Positions 53,180 to 63,216 of a DNA stretch of 64,000 nt are shown piece after piece (the stretch's first letter is position 1; every line of letters begins with the position of its first letter). Under the pieces are notes generated by a model, which was not told where the DNA came from, searched no databases, and saw only the letters and a list, made by a program, of their open reading frames with translations. The stretch is from NCBI RefSeq assembly GCF_010183535.1, contig NC_071329.1, positions 15,376,001 through 15,440,000 of the forward strand. Direction: 5' to 3'. The stretch is from Caenorhabditis remanei. Taxonomy: Eukaryota; Nematoda; Chromadorea; Rhabditida; Rhabditidae. The position numbers and the translations under genes were made by a program.

Positions 53180-54512
53180 ATAATGTTTCAGAGCACCGAA
53201 AAGAGACTGAAAAGTAAAACGGAAAGTCAGTACGGGCCCAAAAGAGATACCAGTTCTGAGGAAGTGGTGCAAAGGCTTTAGTTGTGACGAGGAAGTTTTA
53301 TGGAGGATTGGTGGAAACCTGCCCCTCAACCATAAGGATGTTTCACTGACTGCTATCTGTGTACATATTATGATCTGAAAGAGGCACACAAACAGAGATC
53401 GATAAACCTTTTATTGTATAGGTTAGCTATGATTAGTGCAAGCTGGTAGTTGTTATCTTCGGTTGACGGCTGGTTGGTAGTCGGAGAGTGTGGTGTCTTA
53501 CTGTGAAATTGCTGATACTCACATAGCTGAATTCCCAAATCTCGAGCTTCCTTGCTTGTAGGTGTTATTCGATCTTTTCTTGATCATTAGTAGTTGGAAT
53601 TAGACTGCTGGTACTGAATTTGTCCTTTGACGACTGCTTGTATTGAAGTTTTCATCTTCTGTTTGTACTTCCTCGCTACTCCAAGTTGTTTCGTGTGGCT
53701 ATCCTCGTCGCGAGGCCTAGCTTCTGATGTTGGTCGGAATTAGCGGTTGGTATGACTTGTAGTTGTGACTTGTTCACTTTCATATAACTGTTCCAGAAGA
53801 GCTCCTTCACAGAAGGTCCATTCCAGTGTGGTAGGTCAGATGGTTGTAATTTTCAGGAGTTTGATATCCAGAAAATGAGTTGTGAAACAGTGAAGTTGTT
53901 GAAATTGTTTGAAATTCCAGCTGAAGTTGCTTGTCTGCTTCCTCCTATTAGGTGGGTTTGACGTTGACAACTTGGCTCCTAAACCCGGGAATCGTTGACT
54001 TCTTGTTGATGAATCCGGTTAATCCTTAGCTATCCGTGGACTGATGTTCCTGGCTTCCTCTCGTTGACTAACTGATCCATAATCTTACTGAAGATGATAT
54101 GGGAAGTAGATGACCTTTTCTTCCTGGCTTTCTTCCGTTGTTCAACGAATCCTTGAATCCTCGAGACAAAGAATCGTGAATTGTCGTTGGGCTGTCTTCT
54201 GGTGATTGAGATGATTGATGAAGACATGAGACTTTAAATAGACCTGTTGAAAAATTATTAAAGAATTGACTAGAAAAAGAAAGACTTGTTGACTTTTTAG
54301 CCAGAGTTTTCAAGTTCTTTGCCAACTGGATCTGAACTTGAACCTGATTGTAACATTTTTGCTAAAAGTGGACATAAGATTCTGACTTAACGGGCAACCA
54401 GCTGATGATTTGCTGGTAAGACTTTGCACCACTTCCTCAGAACTGGTATCTCTTTTGGGCCCGTACTGACTTTCCGTTTTACTTTTCAGTCTCTTTTCGG
54501 AGCTCTGAAGCA
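53180..54512. repeat. Inner segment with about 95-bp inverted ends
   Basis: 53,180-53,276 (GAGACTGAAAAGTAAAACGG, AAAGTCAGTACGGGCCCAAA) is the reverse complement of about 54,413-54,512. The 1.1-kb interior has no recognisable protein. It could be a nested foldback element or an internal inverted duplication of the host transposon. Confidence 0.65.
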
Positions 54513-54514
54513 TT

Positions 54515-55400
54515 ATATTTATTTATTTTTATTTATTTATTTATTTACTTCAAGGGATAGGAGGCTATAAGATACAAAGAAGACTTGAAACATATCCCTC
54601 ACGAGATAGTCTCAAGTAAAGAAAAAAAAAATGGACTAATAAGGTGCATGTCATAAAAAGAGTAACGGGGGGGGGAAGGCAACAATTGAAATGAATACAA
54701 CGGGTTCGAACTAAGATATGGAATTGCGATCAAGGGGAATTAAAGGAACTAGGCAATTAAAGGCAGGGAATAGAAAAAAAACTGTTAATTATGCAACAAG
54801 AAGGGAGCAAGAAATATTAGAACCGGATGATTGAGGAATCAAGTAAAATGATAAATTGTGAGGGAGAAAGAAAAATATTTACATTGTAGGTAATGGCATT
54901 CCAAAACGGAACAGTAAAAGAGAAAAAGTTATCAGATAGAGTTATCAGATACCTTTCAAAGTTATCAGATACCTTTATAAAAAGTTATCAGATACCTTTC
55001 AATAACAACTCGCGTAGATTTATCGAGAAGCTTGGCAGCTTCGCGAGCAATGTCCAAAGAGTTGATTGTGGCGACCGGAGCAATAGGTGCTGTGACTGGC
55101 GGGAACTTCGAAGGCGGATCGACGAGTGCAGGAGAATCGGTGGAGGAAAAATGGTGCTGGAAGATTGGATCGGCAAGAGGAGACATCAGAAAGTTGTTCG
55201 CATGATTCGGCCACTTCCAGAGCTAACTTGTTTTGTCCCGATTCAATTATTGCTCCGCGCAGCTGGTTTACAAGGGAGGTGAGGGCGACAACTTGGTTGT
55301 GGAGTTCCTTATACGCAGAATATGGTACAAATTGAAGAGGAAGATCATCATCCGAAGAAGTCAGCTTCCGTTTGTGAGCAGGGCGATTGAACGCCATTGA
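54515..55400 (-). pseudogene. Retrotransposon (LINE-like) relic
   Basis: On the minus strand a frame starts at 55,400 with MAFNRPAHKRKLTSSDDDLP and runs to about 55,210. It continues in another frame as SPALVDPPSKFPPVTAPIAP and DIAREAAKLLDKSTRVVIER, so it is broken. The 3' side ends in AAATAAATAAATA units at about 54,515-54,550, a tail typical of some non-LTR retrotransposons. Most of the body, including any reverse transcriptase, is missing. The class assignment is tentative. Confidence 0.45.
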
Positions 55401-55430
55401 GGAAGAAAAAAAATCAATGAAGACCGAATA

Positions 55431-55640
55431 GAGTAGAGAAAGGGAGGACGAAAAAAGAGAAAGGGAGGACGAAAAAAGAGAGAAAGGGAGGACGAAAAAG
55501 AGAAAGGGAGGACGAAAAAAGAGAGAAAGGGAGGACGAAAAAAGAGAAAGGGAGGACGAAAAAAGAGAGAAAGGGAGGACGAAAAAGAGAAAGGGAGGAC
55601 GAAAAAAGAGAGAAAGGGAGGACGAAAAAAGATATCTCTG
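55431..55640. repeat. Minisatellite, about 18-23-bp units
   Basis: Around ten units of GAGAAAGGGAGGACGAAAAA with one- to three-base length changes (AAAAAAGA, AAAAAGA). It lies inside the composite transposon. Confidence 0.85.
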
Positions 55641-55919
55641 CAAAAATTCAAATAATAGAAGGGAAAGTTTGGTTCCGGGATTTTTTTTTCGTCCCGGGAT
55701 TTTTTTTTGGTCCCGGGATTTTTTTTTCGTTCCGGGATTTTTTTTCGTTCCTGGATTTTTCTTTTTGTTCCGGGATTTTTTTTTTGTTCCGGCGTTCTAG
55801 AACAGTGCCCTCTTTTTCTGGGGACTGATAAGGTCCCAACGAATTGATGTAATAATGAATAGAAATATGGAGAAAAAGAACAAATAGAGACTGTAAAGAA
55901 TAAAAGATATAGCACCCAT

Positions 55920-56323
55920 ATTTCGAAAAGAGAATGGTAAAATGTAGAAGAGAGTCAAGAGAACAAGGGTATCGATTGTTGGGTGCTATTAGTGAGGGAT
56001 AGCTGTGGGAGGTCTGTTGTCCAGATATCGTTGTGTTTGGCTGGACGTTGTAGGTGTTAAAACTCTGCAACTCTCCATTGTTCATCTTCATACATAGTTT
56101 CTCATTGCTCTCCATCTCGCCTTAATAACCAGAAAAATTTCAACAAACTTCAGTTTATAGGAACTCCGTGAAGCCTGAATATCCCAAATTGTAGTAATTG
56201 CCCAAAACATCAAAACTACAACAAAAATAATTTATCAAAATAGAAATTTGCATCAAAAGTATAGAAATAACACGAACTAATGCTCCAAATTGCTCTGGAA
56301 CATTGAACGTTGAACAATACAAT
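55920..56323. other. Upstream region of the split six-TM gene
   Basis: About 55,969-56,065 carries the subfamily upstream block (TATCGATTGTTGGGTGCTAT, CCAGATATCGTTGTGTTTGG). The remaining sequence to 56,323 shows no gene. Confidence 0.5.
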
Positions 56324-57040
56324 TCAAAACGTGAATACGTTATGATTTTCTGGAGTTTGATCCACTTCCCATGTTCCATCTGGATTCCTTTTCATCGATC
56401 CCGTCCACTTTTCATATGTTTCTGGATAGAATCCTTTGAATCTCAGCCGGGCTTAGTTCCACAAAAGAATCGCTCGATAACTCATTGGAATCAAAAGGAT
56501 GTTAATTAGTTGACAAACAATTCTAATAAATTGAAAATTCAGAACCAACTCTTTCTTTCCCAGAGAACTTTCATCAAACAAAAATAGGGTGGTGTATAAA
56601 ACAGCTAGTACAGTATGAAATCCTAGTAGAACTAATCATTGTTTTGTGGAAAGTTTTGTAGATTTCAAATGATAAAATTTAAGATCTTCATCAATAGAAT
56701 CAACGTGAAAGAATATTGAAATATGAAGATAAATTATGACAATAACCAGCATACAAGTAACTACTATCTGAAAGAAAAGTTTTGAATTTTGGATCAGATT
56801 CTAAGAAAAGAGACTGATTGAAAAACTTACATTTTCCCACAATCCAACAAGCCGAATCACACTGTTAACGATCATCAAAATATTGAGAGCAATCATGGCT
56901 CCAGCCAACAGATATGTATCTATGTCTCACAAACCATTCGATTGTTGGTAGTAGTTTAGTATTGGCCATAATTAATGCAAGGCAAGTAGAGATGTAATAC
57001 AGTATAATAGCACATATAGTGAAGAAATGAAGCGATGGGA
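56324..57040 (-). pseudogene. Six-TM pseudogene, second subfamily
   Basis: Exon 2 (56,767-56,324) resembles the 57,548 gene but has stop codons at 56,636-56,638 (TKQ*LVLLG, normally KKQWLVLFG) and 56,454-56,456 (LLWN*ARLRF). Exon 1 (from 56,831) has a frameshift near 56,915, where an extra TATG-like segment disrupts HRYML, and its 5' part fades out by about 57,040. The conserved tail is still visible (WTGSMKRNPDGTWEVDQTPE). Confidence 0.85.
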
Positions 57041-57547
57041 GGAATGAGACAGAATACTTTGAATTTCAGATTTTCAGAACTTCGATGTTACTGACAGGTG
57101 TTGAGAAAGTGTATTCGGATCCAATGTTTTCAAGTCCAGTTTTTCAGAATTCTAACTCATAGGCGTCGTAACAATTTTGGTTACATGAAATTAGGGATTC
57201 ATAAATGTGTGATCAACTTCTTTTCCTTAAAAAATTATTTCTCGGAACGGTTAGGTAATTAGGAATGTCTCAAGTACTATAAAAATGCGATTGCTGAAAT
57301 TTTTCTCCCGTTTTAAAGAAAAATTATACAAAGATGTAGAGTTTTCATCAACTTTTACTGTCTGCATTCATTCGTTTCAAAAGATGATGTACCATAAGAA
57401 CAATAAGAACCATTGTAGTTGGAAATCCCAGAAGTCTTCAGTCTTTTTGAGACATTGTAGTAGTTTCAAGAAGCTTAAAACATAAAATAACTTTATTGGA
57501 ATAAAACAAACATGAAGAAAACAACGAATCGACCAAAACATTTTTTA
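57041..57547. other. Spacer duplicated at 58,590-59,040
   Basis: Matches about 58,590-59,040: TTTGAATTTCAGATTTTCA, GAACGGTTA and TACAAAGATGTAGAG against TACAAACATGTAGAG. It is a spacer of a tandem duplication unit that also includes one gene copy. No gene seen. Confidence 0.55.
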
Positions 57548-58359
57548 TCACACAATAAAGATATTATGATCTTCTGGACTATGATCAAACTCCCACGTTC
57601 CATCTTGATTCCTCTTCATCAACCCCGTCCATTCCCTCGTTGTGTTTGGGTACTTTCCTTTGAATTTCAATTTGTCAGAGTTCCACAAAAGAATCGCATG
57701 ATAACTCATCGGAATTGACAGGATGTTTAGAACTTGGCAAAAACATCTAACAAGTCGAAAATTCAGAACCAACTCTTCTTTTCCCAGAGAACTTCCATCA
57801 AATAGAAAGAGGAGTGCATATAAAGAAGCTAGGAGAATATGAAATCCGAATAATACTAACCATTGTTTTTTGGAAAGTTTTGTTGATTTCAAATGAGAAA
57901 ATCTAAGCTCTACATCAGCGCAGTGAAAGAATATTGAAATGGGAATATACATTAAGACAATAACCAGCATACAAGTAACTACTATCTGAAAATAAGGGTT
58001 TTTGAAATATGGATTAAATTCTGAGAAAAGAGACTAATAGAAACACTTACATTTTCCCACAATCCAACAAGCCGGATAACACTGTTAACTATTATTAAAA
58101 CATTGAGAGCAATCATGGCTCCAGCCAACATATATCTATGTCTCACAAACCATTCGGTTGTTGGTAGTAGTTTTTTTCTGCCCTTCACTCTTATTGCAAA
58201 GTAAGTAGGGAGGTAGTACAGCAAAATAACCAATGAAGAGTAGAAATTTTTCTCGTGGTCATCATATAGCCAATGAATATGAAGTCCGATAGGTAGCGTG
58301 AACAACATCATGAAAAAAAACAAATAGGTCCAATAGAATTCTGTGGATATCATTCCCAT
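57548..58359 (-). CDS. Six-TM family member, second subfamily (2 exons)
   Basis: Exon 1 is 58,359-58,051 (103 codons) and exon 2 is 57,985-57,548, with a 65-bp phase-0 intron, total 248 residues. It starts MGMISTEFYWTYLFFFMMLF. The loop before TM3 is TTEWFVRHRYML, and exon 1 ends SVIRLVGLWEN. Exon 2 starts IVVTCMLVIVLMYIPISIFF. TM5 is KKQWLVLFGFHILLASLYAL. The tail reads FKGKYPNTTREWTGLMKRNQ, then DGTWEFDHSPEDHNIFIV. Compared with the first subfamily, HPET is YPNT and the loop motif is FVRHRY, but exon structure and hydrophobic pattern are the same. The upstream region shares a block with the 63,216 start. Confidence 0.85.
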
Positions 58360-58389
58360 TTCGGAAAAAAATGGAAAGACGTTATGATG

Positions 58390-58530
58390 TTTTTAAATCT
58401 TGTACTAGTACTATTGATTTGCCCCTCGGGATTGTAGCCTCTGGGAAAACGAGTGCAAACGAGTGACCAGATGGGGATGAAAGATCTGACAGGTCTGTGA
58501 ATGACAAATCTGTACTAGTACAGGCCGAAT
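58390..58530 (-). promoter_or_regulatory. Conserved upstream block of the second subfamily
   Basis: Contains GTACTATTGATTTGCCC, TAGCCTCTGGGAAAACGAGT and GGGGATGAAAGATCTGACA. The same words in the same order occur at about 63,240-63,350 upstream of the 62,008-63,216 gene. Confidence 0.55.
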
Positions 58531-59034
58531 ACAGTACCTTCCAATTCGTTTAAGAGATGAAGGTTAGAGAGATGAGAGGGATGAGACAGAATATTTTGAA
58601 TTTCAGATTTTCAAAACTTCGACGTTAATTACAGGTCTGACCTAGTATAGAATTCCTTTCCGCTGGGAAAGTGTACTCGGATCTAATGTTTGTAATTCCA
58701 GTATCTCAGAATTCCAACTCGAAACAATATTTTACATGGAAAAGGGTTTAGATCATTCATAAAGATGTGATCAACTATTTTTTCTTAAAATTTGTTTTTC
58801 GGAACGGTTATGCAATTAGGAACGTCTTGAGTACTGTAAAACTGAGGTCACTGAAGATTTTTCTCCCTCTTTGAATCACAATCATACAAACATGTAGAGT
58901 CGCATTCATTTGTATTAAAAGATGGTAAACCATAAGAAGAATAAGAACCACACGTTCAGTCTTTTTGAGATAAATTGAAATAACTTTATTTGAATAAAAC
59001 AAATACAATGAAGACATCGGCCAAAACAATTTTT

Positions 59035-59290
59035 ATTACAAGACATTATGATCTTCTGAAGTCTGATCAATCTCCCACGTTCCATCTGAATTCCTTTTCA
59101 TCAATCCCGTCCATTTATAGATGCTCCTGGATACTTTCCTATGAATCTCAATTTGTCAGAGTTCCACAAAAGAATCGCATGATAACTCATTGGAATCAAA
59201 AGGATGTTAATAGCTTGGCAAAACGATCTAACTAGTCGATAATTCTTAACCAACTCTTTCTTTCCCAGAGAACTTCCATCAAATAGAAAT
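59035..59290 (-). pseudogene. Six-TM fragment, second subfamily
   Basis: Only the last third of exon 2 remains: LFLFDGSSLGKKELVKNYRL, then SFCQAINILLIPMSYHAILL and WNSDKLRFIGKYPGA. A deletion then shifts the frame before the KRNSDGTWEIDQTSEDH tail. Homology ends at about 59,290 at a junction with unrelated sequence, so the 5' part is lost. Confidence 0.8.
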
Positions 59291-59549
59291 AGCATCCTCT
59301 TGCGCACTCACTATCAGGCGAACATACACTTCTCTCAGGCCCCCCGTTGTTATTTGGTTTCCTACCCTGTTGTCTCCATTATCACCTCCATTTTCCTTAT
59401 AATTTATTCACCTCCTTTCTTCTGACTTCCTGCAACAATTCTGCAAGTATCAACTATCGTTTACAACCTATATCTACAGTACCGCTCAAAAAGCCAAAAA
59501 ATTAATGAACATATTTATTCAAAATATCACATCAATCAACAAAAATAAT
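59291..59549. other. Inverted relic flank and solitary Tc1-type terminus
   Basis: About 59,295-59,460 is the reverse complement of the flank seen at 50,950-51,105. A solitary end CTACAGTACCGCTCAAAAAG lies at about 59,474-59,493. This junction truncates the fragment at 59,035-59,290. Confidence 0.55.
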
Positions 59550-60342
59550 TCAGACATGACACAAATCATGATCTCCTGGAGTCTGATCCACTTCCCATTT
59601 CCCATCTTCCATCTTTCTCATAACTCCTTTCCAATGCAATTTAGTCTCAGGATGAATTCCAACAAACTTCAGTTTTTCAGAATTCCAAGCAAGCAGTGAT
59701 TGATAAGTCATGGGCATAGAAAGTATATTGATAGCAATACAAACATATCGAATAAAATGAAGATTGTTGATAAGTCCATCCTTCTTAAGGGTGTTAGCAT
59801 CAATACAAAAAAGTCCATAGCATCCAACACTCAACACAGTGTGAAACAGGAATAGTAGGAACCATTGTATCTTGGAAAGCCGTGCAGTTTTTATATGGAA
59901 AAGTTCGAAATCGCCATACGAAAAACCAAGATGCAGCAAGAATGATATATTCGGATAGATGAGAAGAATGAAGATGAAAATTCTGACGATAACGGCTATC
60001 TGGAAAACAACTATTTTTGAATGTAAACTTTTCTTCAAAACTTACATAACCGGGCACTATGATTACAGTATCGAGACTGCTTAAAATAAAGCAAAATGCT
60101 AATAAAAGCACTGAAATAATCGATAGACATCTGATTCGAATGAAACTTTCCGGTGTCTGTCTAGTATTTTTAAGTAACAAGAACAGCAGGAATGAAATGT
60201 TCCAAATAAAATACAGAACACCGGCCCAAGTATTATTGTCGAGAGGACAGATGAGGTCGTAATGAATCATTGCAATAGCGAATAAAAATAATGAGAAAAG
60301 GGACAAATAGAGATTGTAAAGATAGAAAGATACTTCACCCAT
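59550..60342 (-). CDS. Six-TM family member (2 exons)
   Basis: Exon 1 is 60,342-60,046 (99 codons) and exon 2 is 59,999-59,550, with a 46-bp phase-0 intron, total 248 residues. The start MGEVSFYLYNLYLSLFSLFL was chosen because all sister copies begin MG-x-[VI]-SF, although the frame is open further upstream. Exon 1 has RQTPESFIRIRC and ends DTVIIVPGY. Exon 2 starts IAVIVRIFIFILLIYPNISF. The tail is LKFVGIHPETKLHWKGVMRK, then DGKWEVDQTPGDHDLCHV. The upstream block is at about 60,390-60,482. Confidence 0.85.
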
Positions 60343-60751
60343 ATTCCAAAAAAAGAAAGGTAGAATGTAGAAGAGAGTCAAGAGAACAAGGGTATCGATT
60401 GTTGGGTGCTATTAGCGAGGGACAGCTGTGGGTGGTCTGTTTGCCCAGATATCAGAGTGTCTAGGAGGAGATTGTAGGTGTTAATCCTTAAGCATAATTA
60501 CGCAGGAGCTGTCAAATTAGAAATTTTTCTTCACATGCTGTCAAAATGAAAAGCTCCGAAATTTTGCTAGAATAATTTCTAGGTCACAACGCCAATTTTC
60601 TTTTGCCAGCGAAATAGCCAGACTCACCAACGATCGCTCTCAGCGGGTTTCAGATCGAGTTGAAAAATTCTTTCGATGTGAAAATGAACTCACAGACACA
60701 CATACTTTCAATGAATACATTTATTCAAAACATCACATTAAAAAACAAAAA
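60343..60751. other. Promoter block and spacer
   Basis: About 60,390-60,482 is the subfamily upstream block. About 60,585-60,710 has words shared with the intron element at 44,330-44,440 (AAAATGAACTCACAGACACA), a relic of that MITE. No gene seen. Confidence 0.5.
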
Positions 60752-61580
60752 TCACAAATCCCAATCATTGTCACAGTCACAATCATTGCCAGACAGAAAT
60801 AAATCATGATCTTCTGGAGTCTGATCCACTTCCCAATTCCCATCTTCCATCTTTCTCATAACTCCTTTCCAATACAGTTTAGTCTGCGGATGAATTCCAA
60901 CAAATTCCAGCTTCTCAGAATTCCAAGCGAGTAGAAAATGATAAGTCATGGGTATAGAGAGTATATTGATAGCAATACAAGCATATCGGATGAAATGAAA
61001 ATTGTCGATTAGTCCATCTGTCTCAAGGATGTTAGCATCAATACAAAAGAGTCCATAGCATCCAACACTCAACAAAGTGTGAAACAGGAATAGTAGGAGC
61101 CATTGTGTCTTGGAAAGCCGTGCAGTTTTTACATGGAAAAGTTTGAAATCGCCATACGAAAGACCAAGATGAAGCCAGAATGGTATTGACTGATAGATAA
61201 GAAGAATGAAAATGGATATTCTGACAATAACGGCTATCTGGAAAACAACTATTTCTGAATGTCAACTTTTTTTCAAAACTTACATATACGGGCACCATGA
61301 TTAGAGTCTTCAAACTGTTAAAAATGAAGCAAAAGCATAATAAAAGAACTGAAATAATCGATAGACATCTGATTCGAATAAAACTTTCCGGTGTCTGCCT
61401 AGTATCTTTATGGAAATCAATGAACGTTATGTTTGATATAATCCAAATAAAATACAGAGCCGTGCCCCAGCTCTTTTCCTGGGGATTGAAAAGGTCCAAA
61501 TGATTTGATGCAATAATGAACAGAAATATGGGGAAAAATAACAAATAGAGACTGTAAAGAATGAAAGATATAGCACCCAT
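60752..61580 (-). CDS. Six-TM family member with altered C terminus (2 exons)
   Basis: Exon 1 is 61,580-61,284 (99 codons) and exon 2 is 61,237-60,752, with a 46-bp phase-0 intron, total 260 residues. It starts MGAISFILYSLYLLFFPIFL. Exon 1 includes RQTPESFIRIRC and ends LKTLIMVPVY. Exon 2 starts IAVIVRISIFILLIYQSIPF. The tail follows the family (LEFVGIHPQTKLYWKGVMRK, DGNWEVDQTPEDHDL). It then reads through the usual stop into FLSGNDCDCDNDWDL, acidic and Cys-containing, encoded by a small GTGACTGTGACAATG-type repeat. HPET is HPQT here. The upstream block is at about 61,628-61,710. Confidence 0.85.
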
Positions 61581-62007
61581 ATTTCGAAAAGAGAATGGTA
61601 AAATGTAGAGGAGACTCAAGGGAATTAATATATCGATTGTGGGGTGCTATTAGTGAGAGACAGCAGTGGATGGATGGTCTGTTTGTTCAGATATCAGAGT
61701 GACGTGGAAGGTGTTACAACTCTATTTGAGGTAGGTACTCTCAAATAGTGGTACTCAAGAATTGCCAAATTTAAATATTTAAAAGATTATATACAGATCA
61801 TCGTAGATCAGTTATGCCTGGCTCCCAAATATTTGGCCTCAAAATTACAACAAAAACCAATCATCACAATAGTAATTTTATTCATAAGTACAGCAATAAC
61901 ATAAACACGAAAAGATGACATTGATAGTGCTCCAAATCGCTCTGGAACATTGAACAATAAAACTCAAACAATGAATCAAAACAACGACTCGACCAAAACA
62001 ATTTTTA
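61581..62007. other. Spacer between six-TM copies
   Basis: The upstream block of the 61,580 gene occupies about 61,628-61,710. The 3' flank of the 62,008 copy fills the rest. No other gene seen. Confidence 0.5.
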
Positions 62008-63216
62008 TCACACAATAAAGACATTATGATCTTCTGGAGTCTGGTCAATCTCCCATGTTCCATCTGGATTCCTCTTCATCAACCCCGTCCACTTTCTCGT
62101 TGTATTCGGATATTTTCCTTTGAATCTCAATTTGTCCGAGTTCCATATAAGAATCGCTTGATAACTCATTGGAATCGAAAGAATATTTATAACTTGGCAA
62201 AAATATCTAATGAATCGAAAATTCTGAGCCAACTCTTTCTTTCCCAGACAACTTTCATCAAATAGAAATAGTGTTGTATAAAAAACAGCCAGCAGAGTAT
62301 GAAATCCAAGTAGTACTAACCATTGTTTTTTGGAAAGTTTTGTAGATTTCAAATAAGAACATTCAAATTCAATGGTGTTAATGTGAAACAACGTTGAAAA
62401 GGGTAAATACATGATGCCCACAGCCACCATAAAAGTAACTACTATCTGAAAACAAGGATTTTTGAAATTTGGGATAGATTAGATTCTGACAAGGGAAGTC
62501 TTTGGAGACGCGACACTCAAACTATCCATGTGGTAATAGGTACTACGGGGAGTCCATTTCTGCCATCAAAACCGGCTAAACGCCCCTGCGAGCCAAGTTA
62601 TGAGCTCTCAAACGTTTCATATTTATGAGCGTTTTTTCATGTAATTCCATTTCGACAAGTAGAAAACCCAATAGGAACCGCGCGGTGGCGTATATGCGGC
62701 CGATTTGGAATTCCATGTGAAAAAGCTTGACAATATGAAAAGTTTGAGAGCCCATAACTCGGCTCGCAGAGACATTCAGCAGGTTTTGATGGCAGAAATG
62801 GACTCCCCGTTGTCGAAAGTACCTGTGATTAAATTAGTAGATAGTTTGTAAGCCGTGCCTCCAAAGACTTCCCTTGTTAGAAAAAATCTGATAGAAAAAC
62901 TTACATTCTCCCATAATCCAACAAGGCGGAAAACACTGTTAACTATCATCAAAATATTCAGAATAATCATGGCTCCAGCCAACAAGTATCTATGTCTTAC
63001 AAACCGTTTGGCTGCTGTTGCTACTAGATTATTGTTGCTCAACACAGCTAATCCAAGTAAAAAAGAGATGTACCACAGAAAAAGCACAGATGGAGAGTAT
63101 AAATTTTTCTCGTCATCATACAGCAAATGTAGATGAAGTACAATAGACAAAGGCATGGAAAACATTGCGAAAATAATCAGATAGATCTCATAGCATACTG
63201 TAGATTTTTTTCCCAT
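62008..63216 (-). CDS. Six-TM family member, second subfamily, MITE in intron
   Basis: Exon 1 is 63,216-62,905 (104 codons) and exon 2 is 62,445-62,008 (145 residues), phase 0, total 249 residues. It starts MGKKSTVCYEIYLIIFAMFS. Exon 1 has KRFVRHRYLLAGAMIILNIL and ends SVFRLVGLWEN, almost as in the 57,548 gene. Exon 2 starts IVVTFMVAVGIMYLPFS. The tail is FKGKYPNTTRKWTGLMKRNP, then DGTWEIDQTPEDHNVFIV. The intron is 459 bp instead of about 65 bp because of a 387-bp foldback element. Splice sites are canonical and outside the insert, so the gene is probably functional. Confidence 0.85.
62490..62876. mobile_element. 387-bp foldback MITE in a six-TM intron
   Basis: Perfect 18-bp inverted ends CAAGGGAAGTCTTTGGAG / CTCCAAAGACTTCCCTTG. 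The arms then continue imperfectly (CAAACTATC against GATAGTTTG, TTTCTGCCATCAAAACC against GGTTTTGATGGCAGAAA, GAGCTCTCAAAC against GTTTGAGAGC), meeting near 62,690. The whole element can fold into one long hairpin. No clear target duplication is visible. It is absent from the homologous intron of the 57,548 gene. Confidence 0.85.

Larger units (their letters stand above)
53080..55809. mobile_element. 2,730-bp composite DNA transposon with 8-bp target duplication
   Basis: Terminal inverted repeats GGCACTGTTCTAGAACGCCG / CGGCGTTCTAGAACAGTGCC are flanked by CTCTTTTT on both sides (53,072-53,079 and 55,810-55,817). Subterminal tandem units of about 20 bp (TCCCGGAACNAAAAAAAA) occur at both ends, many more on the right (55,674-55,795). 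An 8-bp duplication fits hAT or Merlin-like elements. Inside are a second inverted-repeat segment (53,180-54,512), a LINE-like relic (54,515-55,400) and a minisatellite (55,431-55,640). No transposase frame was found, so it is non-autonomous. Confidence 0.9.
52390..55919 (-). pseudogene. Six-TM family member split by a 2,730-bp transposon
   Basis: The coding parts are 55,919-55,810 (exon 1 start, MGAISFILYSLYLFFFSIFL, to SPQKK), 53,071-52,885 (rest of exon 1, WGTALYFIWIISNMLSLK to FMKPGY) and 52,839-52,390 (exon 2). The element at 53,080-55,809, with its 8-bp duplication, interrupts exon 1 after codon 36. Ignoring the insert and one duplicate, the flanks join in frame. I found no other stop or frameshift, so the gene was probably active until the insertion. 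As it stands, translation from the start would run into the element and stop after a few codons. The tail keeps FVGIHPETKVHWKGDMRKM, then QSPGDHDLCNV. Confidence 0.85.

Noticed and set aside
55361..56115. Lys/Pro- and Phe/Ser-rich frames of up to 184 codons
   Set aside because: They read through the tandem TCCCGGAAC and GAGAAAGGGAGGAC repeats of the composite transposon.
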